64,000 nucleotides of DNA, from positions 90,071-154,070 of the forward strand of contig NZ_RIAS01000017.1 in NCBI RefSeq assembly GCF_003719335.1, in the 5' to 3' direction. The position numbers and the translations under genes were made by a program. Position 1 is the first letter of the stretch, and the number at the start of each line of letters is the position of its first letter. A model generated the notes under the pieces. It searched no databases. It was not told where the DNA came from and saw nothing but the letters and a program-made list of their open reading frames with translations. Origin of the DNA: Paenibacillus amylolyticus (lineage in GTDB: Bacteria > Bacillota > Bacilli > Paenibacillales > Paenibacillaceae). Shown one piece after another: positions 16,743-26,385 of the stretch.

Positions 16743-17705
16743 GTGGCTTCAAATATGGCGGCGCTGGAACAACCCGAAACTCCCGTACCCCGCAAGATCA
16801 AACCTGAGCGATTCAGGTCTTTCAAAAAATATTGGGACTTATATTTGATCATGCTGCCAGGGCTCGCGTATTTTATCGTCTTTAAATACTTGCCGATGGG
16901 CGGCATCGTCATTGCATTTCAGGATTTCAGCGCCTTTGCCGGCATTCGCGGCAGTGAGTGGGTAGGACTCACCCATTTTAGAAACATGTTCATGGATAGC
17001 GAATTCTATTCCGTTTTCAAAAACACCCTGTTAATCAGTCTCTACAAACTGGTCTGGGGGTTTCCTGGACCGATTATTCTGGCTTTAATGCTCAATGAAA
17101 TTCGTAACATGATGTATAAACGATCCATTCAGACCCTGGTTTATTTACCACACTTTCTATCTTGGGTCATTATCGGAGGCATTTTGATCAATGTTTTGTC
17201 TCCATCAACAGGCATCATCAACCAGCTTCTGGGCATGATCGGGCTGGAGCCCATCTTTTTCCTTGGAAGCAAGGAATGGTTTAGAACCATACTTGTAGCC
17301 AGCGATATCTGGAAGGAAGTCGGCTGGGGAGCGATAATCTACCTGGCGGCACTGTCCTCGATTGATCCTCAAATATACGAAGCCGCAGTTGTCGACGGTG
17401 CAAACAAATGGAAGCAGTTGATTCATATTACGTTGCCATCCCTAATGGGAACGATTGTTATTTTATTCGTTCTTCGTTTGGGGAGTGTGCTGGATGTCGG
17501 GTTCGAGCAAATTTTCGTACTTTATAATCCGCTCGTCTACGACGTCGCTGATGTCATTGAAACCTACGTGTACCGAACGGGGATCACACAAGCGCAGTAC
17601 AGCTTTACAACAGCCGTAGGTTTGTTCAAATCGGTTATCAGCCTCATTCTAGTCGTATTTGCAAACCAGGCAGCCAGAAAACTCGGGCAGAACAGCTTAT
17701 GGTAG
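16743..17705 (+). CDS. CUT1 sugar ABC permease (LplB/YteP-like)
   Basis: 320 residues from GTG at 16743, seven bases after AAAGGAGG; an ATG at 16737 is too close to that site and longer versions add an unlikely charged leader. About six membrane segments; KYWDLYLIMLPGLAYFIVFK near residue 30 and FQDFSAF are typical of LplB-type subunits. The ATPase-contact loop is YEAAVVDGANKWKQLIHITL (about 214-233). Such importers in Paenibacillus take up oligosaccharides from plant polysaccharides and use a shared ATPase (MsmX-type) coded elsewhere; none is present in this operon. Confidence 0.9.
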   Translation: MASNMAALEQPETPVPRKIKPERFRSFKKYWDLYLIMLPGLAYFIVFKYLPMGGIVIAFQDFSAFAGIRGSEWVGLTHFRNMFMDSEFYSVFKNTLLISLYKLVWGFPGPIILALMLNEIRNMMYKRSIQTLVYLPHFLSWVIIGGILINVLSPSTGIINQLLGMIGLEPIFFLGSKEWFRTILVASDIWKEVGWGAIIYLAALSSIDPQIYEAAVVDGANKWKQLIHITLPSLMGTIVILFVLRLGSVLDVGFEQIFVLYNPLVYDVADVIETYVYRTGITQAQYSFTTAVGLFKSVISLILVVFANQAARKLGQNSLW

Positions 17706-17721
17706 AGAAGGGAGAGATCAC

Positions 17722-18603
17722 GTGAGACTTACAAGGGGAGAACGAATGATATCCCGTCTGAATGTTGTGCTCCTTGGCCTTTTCGCCGTGCTGGCCTTGC
17801 TGCCCTTCCTGCATGTCGTTGCCCAGTCCTTTAGCAGTCACCAAGCAATTACGTCAGGGCGAGTACATCTGTGGCCCGTCGATTTCAGTTTTGAAGCCTA
17901 TCAGAAAGTGCTGGCAGAGCAGGCATTCTTGAATGCTTTTCAAGTCAGCTTGCTTCGTACGGTAATCGGCACTGCGGTAAATGTAGTCATCACATGTATG
18001 CTCGCTTACCCGTTATCCAAGTCCTATATCCAGGGTCGTTCAGCCATTATGTTTCTGATTGTATTTACGATGCTGTTTAGCGGTGGCATGATTCCGACGT
18101 TTCTGGTTGTCAAAGCAACGGGACTGCTGAACTCCTTCTGGGTGTATATCATACCTGGAGCTGTCAGCGCGTTTAATGTGATTATTATGAAAAACTTTTT
18201 TCAGAGTGTGCCTCTGGAACTTGAGGAATCTGCCAAAATCGATGGTTCGTCCAATGTCGGGACGTTAATCCGAATCGTCGTTCCACTATCCATGCCCGTG
18301 ATCGCAACAATTACATTATTCCATGCTGTGGGGCATTGGAATGCCTTTTTTGACACCGTATTGTATGTGACCGATCGCAAGCTTTTCCCACTTCAAGTCT
18401 ATTTGCGAGAATTAGTGATGTTCAATCAATCCAACATCAGCAATAATAATGGATATTCCGCCAACATCGACAGCACCTTGCTCGCTTTGGAGTCATTGAA
18501 GGCAGCAGCACTGATCGCAAGTACACTTCCAATATTGCTGGTCTATCCTTTCTTGCAAAAACACTTTGTCAAAGGCATTATGCTTGGTTCTGTAAAAGGA
18601 TAA
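17722..18603 (+). CDS. CUT1 sugar ABC permease (LplC/YtcP-like)
   Basis: 293 residues from GTG at 17722 with AAGGGAGAG upstream; this gives the family's usual length and its usual opening RGERMISRLNVVLLGLFAVL. An ATG at 17746 with AAGGGGAG is an alternative. Six membrane segments; the cytoplasmic loop reads ELEESAKIDGSSNVGTLIRI (about 173-192). It follows its partner permease by 16 bases. Confidence 0.9.
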   Translation: MRLTRGERMISRLNVVLLGLFAVLALLPFLHVVAQSFSSHQAITSGRVHLWPVDFSFEAYQKVLAEQAFLNAFQVSLLRTVIGTAVNVVITCMLAYPLSKSYIQGRSAIMFLIVFTMLFSGGMIPTFLVVKATGLLNSFWVYIIPGAVSAFNVIIMKNFFQSVPLELEESAKIDGSSNVGTLIRIVVPLSMPVIATITLFHAVGHWNAFFDTVLYVTDRKLFPLQVYLRELVMFNQSNISNNNGYSANIDSTLLALESLKAAALIASTLPILLVYPFLQKHFVKGIMLGSVKG

Positions 18604-18635
18604 TATACAGCTGACCACACGGAGGGGATTGTCAT

Positions 18636-20156
18636 ATGAAAAGAAATAAAAGTAATGGATCAAGCATGGGGATTTATCTGAAACGGTCTGTAACTGTGAT
18701 GGCTCTGGCCGCCTTGTTCATCGTTACCGCATGTTCTTCTGGAGCAAAAGAAGGTACGGCAGATGGAACCGGTGAAAAACCATCCATCGAGATTGTATTA
18801 AATAATGCGGGTCGGAAGTTCCCCGAAGGCATGGACGAAAACAAAAACCCGTACATTGATTACATTCGTGAAAATACGAATATGGACATCAAGCTGACTA
18901 CCCCGCCAGCAGACGGTTATGGGGAAGCATTGAATGTCATTATGGCATCAGGTGATCTACCGGATATGATTCTGTCCTACGACCCGAACTGGTTTGAAAG
19001 TTATGTTAGACAAAAAGCATTAACACCATTAAACGATCTGATTGATCAATACGGGCAAAATCTGAAAAAAAATATACCTGAAGAGGCTTGGAAAACAGTA
19101 ACGGTCGACGGGAAAATTTATGCCATTCCAAGTTTAAATCCGATCCCGGGAAATGAAATTATATTTGCACGCAAAGACTGGCTTGATAAACTGGGGTTGA
19201 ATGCACCTAAAACGCTTGATGAATATAAAAACGTAATGCGTGCTTTCGCACAGGATGATCCCGACGGAAACGGTAAAAATGACACCTTCGGGCTGATCCT
19301 GCAAGAAAATTTGGGGAAAACAGCTCCGTTCATCGGTGCATGGGGCATTCAACGGGGTCAATGGACAGAACGGGACGGTAAGCTGGTGATGTCCAGCACT
19401 TTACCTGAGATGAAAGAAGCTCTGGCGTATCTTGCTGACCTGTATAAGGAAAAATTAATAGATCCCGAATGGGCATTGAACAAAATGGCGAATGTGGATG
19501 AAAAAGTTGCGAGTGGTAAAGTCGGACTGTTCTCAGGAAACTGGTATGATACGAGGGGACCTATTTTAACCAATCAAAAGAATGATGAAAAGGCCGAGTG
19601 GATCACGCTGGAGTACCCGACTGGACCGGATGGTAAACAAGGAACTTGGGGCAACAATTATGTATCCGGTTACAATGTTGTTCCAATCACTAGTAAAAAC
19701 CCGGATGCTGTCATTCGCATGCTTGATTTTATGATTGGTGATGGATATCGTACACTTGTTCTCGGCTTCGAAGGGGAAGTTTGGAACACGCAGGACGGAA
19801 AAGTTGTCACCAACTTTGATGAGCACAACAAACATATTTACCGTCAGACACTGAGTGAGGCCATTGTGCCATTAGAAGCTGAAGTTTCCAGAGATCGCCT
19901 GGATTCACTAGGGATGGAGTTCAAACTCAATGAGATTATAGATCAGATCAACTCCGTTGCAATCCGTAATCAATACCTGGGAGTTCCGACAGCAGGTATG
20001 GGTAAAAACGGCCCGAAATTAGGCAAAATGGAAAACGAAATATTCACCAAAATCATTATGGGTGATCTGCCACTGGATGCTTTCGACCAGTTTGTCGAAG
20101 ATTGGAAGAAGAACGGTGGAGAAGAAATTACGAATGAAGTGAATCAGAGTAATTAA
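18636..20156 (+). CDS. Sugar-binding lipoprotein of the CUT1 importer (LplA/YtcQ-like)
   Basis: 506 residues; GGAGGGG lies upstream of the ATG. The signal peptide ends in the lipobox IVTACSS (Cys33). The mature domain has the large-binding-protein features of this family: NIMASGDLPDMIL-like region near residue 105, LDEYKNVMRAFAQDDPDGNGKNDTFG-type calcium-loop region (DPDGNGKND, about 208-216) and WEDWKKNGG-like end. It delivers an oligosaccharide to the two permeases before it. A hairpin follows. Confidence 0.9.
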   Translation: MKRNKSNGSSMGIYLKRSVTVMALAALFIVTACSSGAKEGTADGTGEKPSIEIVLNNAGRKFPEGMDENKNPYIDYIRENTNMDIKLTTPPADGYGEALNVIMASGDLPDMILSYDPNWFESYVRQKALTPLNDLIDQYGQNLKKNIPEEAWKTVTVDGKIYAIPSLNPIPGNEIIFARKDWLDKLGLNAPKTLDEYKNVMRAFAQDDPDGNGKNDTFGLILQENLGKTAPFIGAWGIQRGQWTERDGKLVMSSTLPEMKEALAYLADLYKEKLIDPEWALNKMANVDEKVASGKVGLFSGNWYDTRGPILTNQKNDEKAEWITLEYPTGPDGKQGTWGNNYVSGYNVVPITSKNPDAVIRMLDFMIGDGYRTLVLGFEGEVWNTQDGKVVTNFDEHNKHIYRQTLSEAIVPLEAEVSRDRLDSLGMEFKLNEIIDQINSVAIRNQYLGVPTAGMGKNGPKLGKMENEIFTKIIMGDLPLDAFDQFVEDWKKNGGEEITNEVNQSN

Positions 20157-20191
20157 AAAGTTCAGTTAGTATAGGTAGAGAAGGCAATTTC

Positions 20192-20220
20192 GAAACAGCG
20201 CTCAAATTGGGCGCTGTTTC
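20192..20220 (+). terminator. Hairpin without T tract between transporter and sensor genes
   Basis: GAAACAGCGC (20192-20201) and GCGCTGTTTC (20211-20220) form a perfect 10-bp stem with a nine-base loop, but no T run follows. It more likely protects the transporter mRNA 3' end or lowers read-through into the two-component genes than acts as a full terminator. Confidence 0.5.
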
Positions 20221-20307
20221 AGCCGGTTCAACAAGCAACACCCCTGCTAAGCGTAAGCGTATAAATAAACGTAACATATCGTATCTGTCTTTGGGGGAGT
20301 GCAGCAA

Positions 20308-22161
20308 ATGAAATGGCTCAAACGATTGCAGAATCATTATTCCCAGTCCATTCAAGTGAAACTGACCTGTTATTTTCTCTTGATTCTGTTGCCACTGGTT
20401 GCTTTCAGTATCTATGCTAACGTGAAATCCCGGCAGATTCTGGAGCAGGAGCTTGGTGAGCGAACAATCAGTGCGATGAGTTCGGGTCTGGAGTTTGTGG
20501 ATCTGACGCTCGGAAGCATCAAAAACTTATCTACGCTCATCTCGACAGACTCCAATTTATTATCCTTACTGTCTCATGAAGAAGAAACGCTGAGTCCTGG
20601 TGCTATTATGGATTTCTCCCGTGTGATTGAGCGAATTACAGATATCACTGCGGTGAATGATTATTTGAGTAACGTCATGATCTATCATCATGCTTCGAGT
20701 TCCTTAATGACTACCAAGCTTGGCTTGATACATCTCGATTCCTCCGATTCGGAGCGATGGCACGCGGATGCCCTAAAAGCAAATGGTGCAAGTATCTACT
20801 ACTTGCCAGATCGTTACAAAGAGACCATGGCAGGGAGAGCAGACTCCATCTATAATCGTAACGACCTCATCATGATGAGACTGCTAGATTTTTATCGTGT
20901 AGATAAAAGTGAAAACGTACTGATGTTGTCCATATCCAAAAGTAAGCTGTTGCGTTCTCTGTCATCTTTAGTGGAAAAGAATCAATCCAAGCTCTATCTG
21001 TACGATGATCAGGATCGAATGATTGTCTCCAATGCTGCCGATGAACCACAATCTTTTGAGCTTCATGAAGTTCAGGTAGATCAAATCATTGTACAGGACA
21101 GCCTGGAGAGTAACGAGAAAAACATGATATTACGGGTGACCTCACCCCGGAGTGGATGGTCCATTTTACTGGTGCAGCCTGAAAAAGAAGTTTATATGAA
21201 ATCAAAACCGCTGGAAATCTTTACGTACGGTATCATCGTTCTTAGTGTGGTCCTTGCATTCTGGATTGCTTGGCTGGTGTACAGTGGAATATCTTCTCCC
21301 ATTTCCGGTCTGGTTTCAGGCATGAGACAGCTGCGAAAGGGGAATTTAAACATCCAGCTTGAGAATAAAAGACAAGATGAATTAGGTTTTTTAACAGATT
21401 CATTTAATCAGACGGTGACGCAACAAAGGCATTTAATTAAAGACATCTATGAGCAGCAGCTGCGCATGACCAAAACAGAGCTGAAGTTGCTGCAAGCGCA
21501 GATTAATCCGCACTTTTTGTACAATACACTTGATTCCATCTACTGGACAGCCAAAAATTATGATGCTGAAGAAATCAGTACCATGGTACTGAATCTGTCG
21601 AGTTTTTTCAGACTTAGCCTGAGCAAAGGGCAAGAAACATTTACGGTAGAGGAAACGTTCAAACATCTGCATTATTATGTACGCATTCAGCAAATCCGTT
21701 TTTCCGAACAGTTCACTATCACTTACCATGCCTCTGAAAATAGCAGACATCTGCATATTTTGAAATTGCTGCTTCAACCGTTAGTTGAAAATGCCATTTT
21801 GCATGGGCTTGAAAAACGAAAAAAAGGGGGTACTTTGAACATAAGTACAAACGTCATTCATGATCGATTGGTCATTCAAGTCAGTGATAACGGGCGCGGG
21901 ATTCCGAAAGAACGGTTAGACCAAATTCAGGAAGCACTCGCACTCATAAAGAAGGGGAATATAACGTCACCTTCGGAACGAAATTCATCGTTTTTCGCTT
22001 TGCTCAATGTGCAAGCACGTATAGGCATCTATTACGGAGAGACAGCTGATCTAATTATTGAAAGCATAGAAGGCGAAGGCACAACGGCCACCATGAAATT
22101 CCCCGTCAACCGCTGTAGTAAGGACAGAAGGGAGTCAGAACATGAACCTAATGATTGTTGA
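20308..22161 (+). CDS. YesM-type sensor histidine kinase
   Basis: 617 residues from the ATG at 20308, eight bases after GGGGGAG. One membrane segment near residues 16-36, an extracytoplasmic sensor domain to about 300, a second segment (about 303-328), a HAMP linker ending near residue 380 and a His-kinase domain with the phospho-acceptor QAQINPHFLYNTLDSI (His402). The ATPase domain has LLLQPLVENAILHG and SDNGRGIP. It probably senses the sugar bound by the neighbouring lipoprotein or its permeases and phosphorylates the regulator that follows, with which it overlaps by 20 bases. Confidence 0.92.
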   Translation: MKWLKRLQNHYSQSIQVKLTCYFLLILLPLVAFSIYANVKSRQILEQELGERTISAMSSGLEFVDLTLGSIKNLSTLISTDSNLLSLLSHEEETLSPGAIMDFSRVIERITDITAVNDYLSNVMIYHHASSSLMTTKLGLIHLDSSDSERWHADALKANGASIYYLPDRYKETMAGRADSIYNRNDLIMMRLLDFYRVDKSENVLMLSISKSKLLRSLSSLVEKNQSKLYLYDDQDRMIVSNAADEPQSFELHEVQVDQIIVQDSLESNEKNMILRVTSPRSGWSILLVQPEKEVYMKSKPLEIFTYGIIVLSVVLAFWIAWLVYSGISSPISGLVSGMRQLRKGNLNIQLENKRQDELGFLTDSFNQTVTQQRHLIKDIYEQQLRMTKTELKLLQAQINPHFLYNTLDSIYWTAKNYDAEEISTMVLNLSSFFRLSLSKGQETFTVEETFKHLHYYVRIQQIRFSEQFTITYHASENSRHLHILKLLLQPLVENAILHGLEKRKKGGTLNISTNVIHDRLVIQVSDNGRGIPKERLDQIQEALALIKKGNITSPSERNSSFFALLNVQARIGIYYGETADLIIESIEGEGTTATMKFPVNRCSKDRRESEHEPNDC

Positions 22162-23770
22162 AGATGAGATTCGAATTATGAATAGTCTAGTTAACAATAT
22201 CCCATGGAATGAGTATGACATTGAGGTGGTGGCCGCAGCCGAGAACGGGCTCGAGGCGTTAAGTCTCATTGAACGTAAAAAACCTGATATTGTACTGCTT
22301 GATATTGAAATGCCCGAAATGGACGGTCTGACTTTGGCTAAACTCGTTCGAGAATTGGAACCCCAGATTAAATTGGTTGTGCTCAGTGGCCATGATGATT
22401 TTCACTATGCCCAAGCGGCAGTGGGACTTGGCGTAATGAAGTATTTACTTAAACCTGCAGGCGATCAAGAGATTATGGATGCTGTTTTGCAAGCTGCCGG
22501 AGAGATTCGCAAAGAACTCATGGAGAAGCACAGTATGCTTGAATTAAAGCGGAAGTGGCAGGATCGACTGCCTCAGCTGCAAGATGATTTTTATCGAAAC
22601 TGGATGATGGATCGTTATGCGGAATGGGAACTGCAAAAACATATGCAGGAGTTAAATCTATCCTTGAACGTTTTCTCAACCTTTGTCGTCGCCGTGTGTG
22701 AAATAGACCCGCTTTCGGAGCAAGACGTACGGTTCACATCCTCTGATCAATCTTTATTGCAGTTTTCGCTGGAATGCATCACTTCTGAATGTCTTCGGGA
22801 CGAGGATTGCCGGGTGTTTACGGATGCGGACGGAGCAACAATTCTGCTGTTTGTGGGGAAACCCGAAGAATCGGAGCAGGAAGTGATCCAACGGATCAAC
22901 GTAAATGTAGCACGGTTGTTGAACATCGTGAAGGAATGCCTGAAAATCACAGCCAGTGCCGGACTAGGAACCTTCGGTTCATGGGATCATGTATCGCTTT
23001 CGTACCGTCAAGCGCGCCGTGCAATACAAGAGCGGGCCATCTATGGGAATGATATGTTCATTCCGTATTTGGATGTGGCAAGCAGCAGACAACCCGTACA
23101 ATTTGATTCTGATTTTGAAAAACAGCTAGAGATTGCGGTTCATACCGACGATTCATTGGAAGTCATCCGTCTGATTGAGAACTACTTTGAGCAGCTATAT
23201 GCCTATGATGTATCTACTCAACGTGTATATGAACATCTGTTGTATCTAAGCAGTTTGTTCACTCGAATCATTCAATCCAGAGGCTGGTCGATGCAGCAAG
23301 TGCTACAAGAAGACTATTCCGCATTCCTTGCCTTCGGATCACTGCTGTCCAAAGATCAGATCGTGACATGGGCGAAAAGAGTCGCCAGTCGAATCATTCT
23401 TTACCGGGAGAAGGAACGGAAACATTCGAGCCATGAGCTTGTTAAAAAGATGCTCGATACGGTCGAACTCATGCTGGGAAAAGAAGAATTGACATTGCAC
23501 ACGCTTGCCGAGCGTTTATATGTCAACCCTTCATACCTCAGCCGCCTCTTCAAAAAAGAAGAGGGGAAGTCGTTCTCCGAATACGTGCTGAAACGAAGTA
23601 TGGAATACGCCAAAGAACTGTTATTAAACGGGGTTAAAGTTTATGATGCTGCTGAGGCAGCCGGTTATCGTGACGTTAGTTATTTTGCCAAAGTGTTCCG
23701 CAAATATTGGGGAGTCGCGCCGAGCGAATTCAAACGTCAGGAACGTACTACTGAGCTGACCCCGGATTAG
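22142..23770 (+). CDS. YesN-type response regulator with AraC DNA-binding domain
   Basis: 542 residues; AAGGGAG precedes the ATG inside the kinase gene. Receiver domain at 1-125 with VEDE (6-9), phosphorylated Asp54 in VLLDIEMPEMDG, and KYLLKPAG. A long middle region (about 140-430) links to two AraC-type helix-turn-helices at the C-terminus: LAERLYVNPSYLSRLFKKEE and AAEAAGYRDVSYFAKVFRKY. It should activate the transporter operon and linked hydrolase genes. Confidence 0.92.
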   Translation: MNLMIVEDEIRIMNSLVNNIPWNEYDIEVVAAAENGLEALSLIERKKPDIVLLDIEMPEMDGLTLAKLVRELEPQIKLVVLSGHDDFHYAQAAVGLGVMKYLLKPAGDQEIMDAVLQAAGEIRKELMEKHSMLELKRKWQDRLPQLQDDFYRNWMMDRYAEWELQKHMQELNLSLNVFSTFVVAVCEIDPLSEQDVRFTSSDQSLLQFSLECITSECLRDEDCRVFTDADGATILLFVGKPEESEQEVIQRINVNVARLLNIVKECLKITASAGLGTFGSWDHVSLSYRQARRAIQERAIYGNDMFIPYLDVASSRQPVQFDSDFEKQLEIAVHTDDSLEVIRLIENYFEQLYAYDVSTQRVYEHLLYLSSLFTRIIQSRGWSMQQVLQEDYSAFLAFGSLLSKDQIVTWAKRVASRIILYREKERKHSSHELVKKMLDTVELMLGKEELTLHTLAERLYVNPSYLSRLFKKEEGKSFSEYVLKRSMEYAKELLLNGVKVYDAAEAAGYRDVSYFAKVFRKYWGVAPSEFKRQERTTELTPD

Positions 23771-23793
23771 GGCCACACTATCGGATACGCTTC

Positions 23794-24843
23794 TCACGCT
23801 CGTCGTTTCGTAATATCACTCACCGTCGCGCCAGAATGAAATGCTCCTTGCAGGCGGATATGCTCATAGGGCAGGCTCGGATTAGAAATTCTCCATAACA
23901 TCCGATCCGCCCCGCGCACCCCCACCTCTTTCACAGGCAGTTGTGGCCGTGTCAAATCAGGGATTAGCTCTGAAGCAGCATGCTCCAAACCGATCAGAGA
24001 GCAATCCTGAGGGATTTGCCGGGTCAGTAGACTGCATCCGTAATAAATCCACGCTAAATCATGCTCCATGCCTACCAGAATCGCGGTTGGTTTTTCCTTT
24101 TCCAATAAATCCGTCAACTGCTGGATATACAACGCTTTGGACTGAAGTCTTGTCAAATGTTGATCTTCATTCACGGGAATTCCTTCGAGCTGTAGCGCTT
24201 CCTGAAAAGCATGCCAGCGCAGCCGGAAGCCGCGATGCATTCGTATGTCTCCAATGTACAAAATACGTGAATGGCCCTTGCTAACGAGAAAACGAACAGA
24301 CTGGTGCACCGCCGACGAAACATCCCATATCACACTATCCACCTGTGCAACAGGCGGCGGGTAATTAAGCAAAATCTTGGGGAGATCAAGCTCCATCAAT
24401 CTGGCCTCCATAGGCGGAAGAATCATCGGTCCAATAAAGAAACCGTCCAGATAAAGTAATTGATTCTCGTCCATCCAATCAAAAAATTGCGAATCTGAAA
24501 CTGTACCCTGTGGTGCAAAAAGTATTTCCAGTTTGTGCCCAAACTCGGCAAGTCGGGACTTGATACCCTCATACAAAGAGTGATGAATGAACGGCAGTTC
24601 TGTGTTCGGCACGATAAACGCGAACCTTCGCGGCTTGGAAGAATAGATGGGGATCTGCTCAACCGCCAAGCTGCGCTCTTGCTCCTTGGTTCGATACCCC
24701 AACCGGTTAGCAAGGGCAACGACCTCATTACGTGTATGCTCGGACATCCCCGGCAGACCGCGTAAAGCCTTGGACACCGTGTGTACGGTCAGATCAAGCT
24801 GATCCGCAATCATTTTTAGCGTAACCTTCTTGGGAATGGGCAT
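23794..24843 (-). CDS. LacI-family transcriptional regulator
   Basis: 349 residues; the ATG at 24843 with AAGGTGG five bases upstream gives the standard N-terminus VTLKMIADQLDLTVHTVSKA (about 7-26) and NRLGYRTKEQ. The effector domain contains FAFIVPNTELPF, YLDGFFIGP and SLIGLEHAASELIPDLT. It is divergent from the FAD oxidoreductase gene and likely controls it and itself through the 111-bp gap between them. It converges with the response regulator with 23 bases between stops and no clear terminator. Confidence 0.9.
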   Translation of the reverse strand: MPIPKKVTLKMIADQLDLTVHTVSKALRGLPGMSEHTRNEVVALANRLGYRTKEQERSLAVEQIPIYSSKPRRFAFIVPNTELPFIHHSLYEGIKSRLAEFGHKLEILFAPQGTVSDSQFFDWMDENQLLYLDGFFIGPMILPPMEARLMELDLPKILLNYPPPVAQVDSVIWDVSSAVHQSVRFLVSKGHSRILYIGDIRMHRGFRLRWHAFQEALQLEGIPVNEDQHLTRLQSKALYIQQLTDLLEKEKPTAILVGMEHDLAWIYYGCSLLTRQIPQDCSLIGLEHAASELIPDLTRPQLPVKEVGVRGADRMLWRISNPSLPYEHIRLQGAFHSGATVSDITKRRA

Positions 24844-24873
24844 ATGAACCACCTTAACGATCAATTTTCTATC

Positions 24874-24879
24874 ATTATA
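24874..24879 (-). promoter_or_regulatory. Candidate -10 box of the LacI gene
   Basis: The minus strand reads TATAAT here, 30 bases before the ATG. The matching -35 region (TTTCAC, minus strand of 24897-24902) is weak and lies in the tandem repeat. Confidence 0.45.
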
Positions 24880-24894
24880 GATAAAACCAACCAA

Positions 24895-24916
24895 AAGTGA
24901 AACTAAAGTGTAACTA
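24895..24916. repeat. Tandem 11-bp direct repeat in divergent promoter
   Basis: AAGTGAAACTA followed immediately by AAGTGTAACTA (10 of 11 identical). It sits between two divergent genes, over the -35 region of the LacI gene, so it is a probable regulator-binding site. Confidence 0.5.
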
Positions 24917-24969
24917 AAAATAAGGTTCGATGGCAGTTAAAATGAAAGTAATTCATGGAGGTGGTTCAC

Positions 24970-26331
24970 ATGACTCAACCCAAATCAGAGATACGAATTC
25001 CGGAACGTCGTATTCCGTTATATAGCGAAGTGGATGTATTGGTCGCTGGAGGAGGACCTTCTGGCGTAGCAGCAGCGTTGGCCGCTGCAAGAAACGGAGC
25101 ATCTGTATTACTTATTGAGCAGCGAGGTTACCTTGGAGGCATGGCGACGGTATCCCAGGTTCCAGCCTTTTGCCCATACACCGATCAGGTTAAACCCGTG
25201 ATTCGCGGGATCGGACTGGAAATCCTGAATGATATGAAGTGCAATATGGAGGAAACGTTCCGTAAAGATTGGCAGGATATGCTGGACTGGGTTCCTATTG
25301 ATGCGGAAGTGTTAAAGAGGGTGCTGGACGATAAGATGATGGAAGCGGGCGTGCAAGTGTTATACCATACGTTCGTTGGAGATGTTCTGCATAAGGATGG
25401 TTGTGTGGAAGCTGTCATTATTCATAACAAAAGTGGAACACAGGCAGTGAAGGGCAACATTTATATTGATGCCACCAGTGATGCGGATATCACCTATCTT
25501 GCCGGCGGACAGCTCCTCAAGGGTGGTGAGAACGGAGAATTGCAGCCGGGCACGATGTGTTTTGTGCTTACCCATCTGGATCGAAGCCAATTCCTGTCCA
25601 GCGTGGAGGTTCACGGCAAGGATTTGAAACATGCCATCCGTCAAGCTAAAGAAGAAGGACGTCTGCATGTAGCGCGAGAGTGGGCGGGGATTTCATGGCT
25701 GAACAACCATACGGCAGGTCTTAACTTTGGTCACGTCTTTGGTATTGACGGCTCGAATGCGGAGGATTTAACACGCGGGGCGATCCAAGGCAGGGCACTG
25801 GCTGCACATATTACCGAATGGTTACGTGAGGCTATCCCCGGATTTGAGAACGCTTTCCTGACATTGACCGGTGAACAGGTTGGCATCCGGGAGACTCGGC
25901 GAATTGTGGGCGACTATACGATTACAGCTGACGATTTCATGGCTTGCCGTTCGTTCTCCGATGACATCGCACGTAATGCTTATTTTATCGATATTCATAT
26001 GGCTAAACCGACAAGTGGTATGACGATGATTCATCTGCCAGCAGGGGAGTCACACGGGATACCTTATCGTTCTTTACTTCCTGCAGGTATTCAAAATGTA
26101 ATTGTAGCCGGCAGATCCATCTCTACAGACCGAGCAACACAAGGCTCCGCGCGAGTCATGCCGAATTGTTTTGCCATGGGTGAAGCTGCCGGAACAGCTG
26201 CTGCGATGCTTCGAGAGAATGGATCGAATGAGACACGAAGTATCGATGTAAGTGCTTTGCAGAGCAGGCTTGTCCGCCAAGGGGCGTGGCTGGGGGAAGC
26301 GTTAAACGAGCTTTACTTGGAGCAAGCGTAA
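24970..26331 (+). CDS. FAD-dependent oxidoreductase
   Basis: 453 residues; the ATG at 24970 follows GGAGGTGG by five bases, while the in-frame ATG at 24955 lies before that site. The dinucleotide motif VLVAGGGPSGVAAALAAARN (about 23-42) with LLIEQRGYLGGMA is the signature of the PF12831 FAD-dependent group. VIVAGRSISTDRATQGSARV near the C-terminus closes the FAD site. Members are often found in Paenibacillus sugar-use loci and are thought to oxidise a sugar or sugar acid. It is the first gene after the divergent LacI regulator. Confidence 0.85.
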   Translation: MTQPKSEIRIPERRIPLYSEVDVLVAGGGPSGVAAALAAARNGASVLLIEQRGYLGGMATVSQVPAFCPYTDQVKPVIRGIGLEILNDMKCNMEETFRKDWQDMLDWVPIDAEVLKRVLDDKMMEAGVQVLYHTFVGDVLHKDGCVEAVIIHNKSGTQAVKGNIYIDATSDADITYLAGGQLLKGGENGELQPGTMCFVLTHLDRSQFLSSVEVHGKDLKHAIRQAKEEGRLHVAREWAGISWLNNHTAGLNFGHVFGIDGSNAEDLTRGAIQGRALAAHITEWLREAIPGFENAFLTLTGEQVGIRETRRIVGDYTITADDFMACRSFSDDIARNAYFIDIHMAKPTSGMTMIHLPAGESHGIPYRSLLPAGIQNVIVAGRSISTDRATQGSARVMPNCFAMGEAAGTAAAMLRENGSNETRSIDVSALQSRLVRQGAWLGEALNELYLEQA

Positions 26332-26385
26332 TCAAGCTTCAATCAAAGGGAGAAAAACTTCGGATGATGCTGGAGGGGTTGCGTA

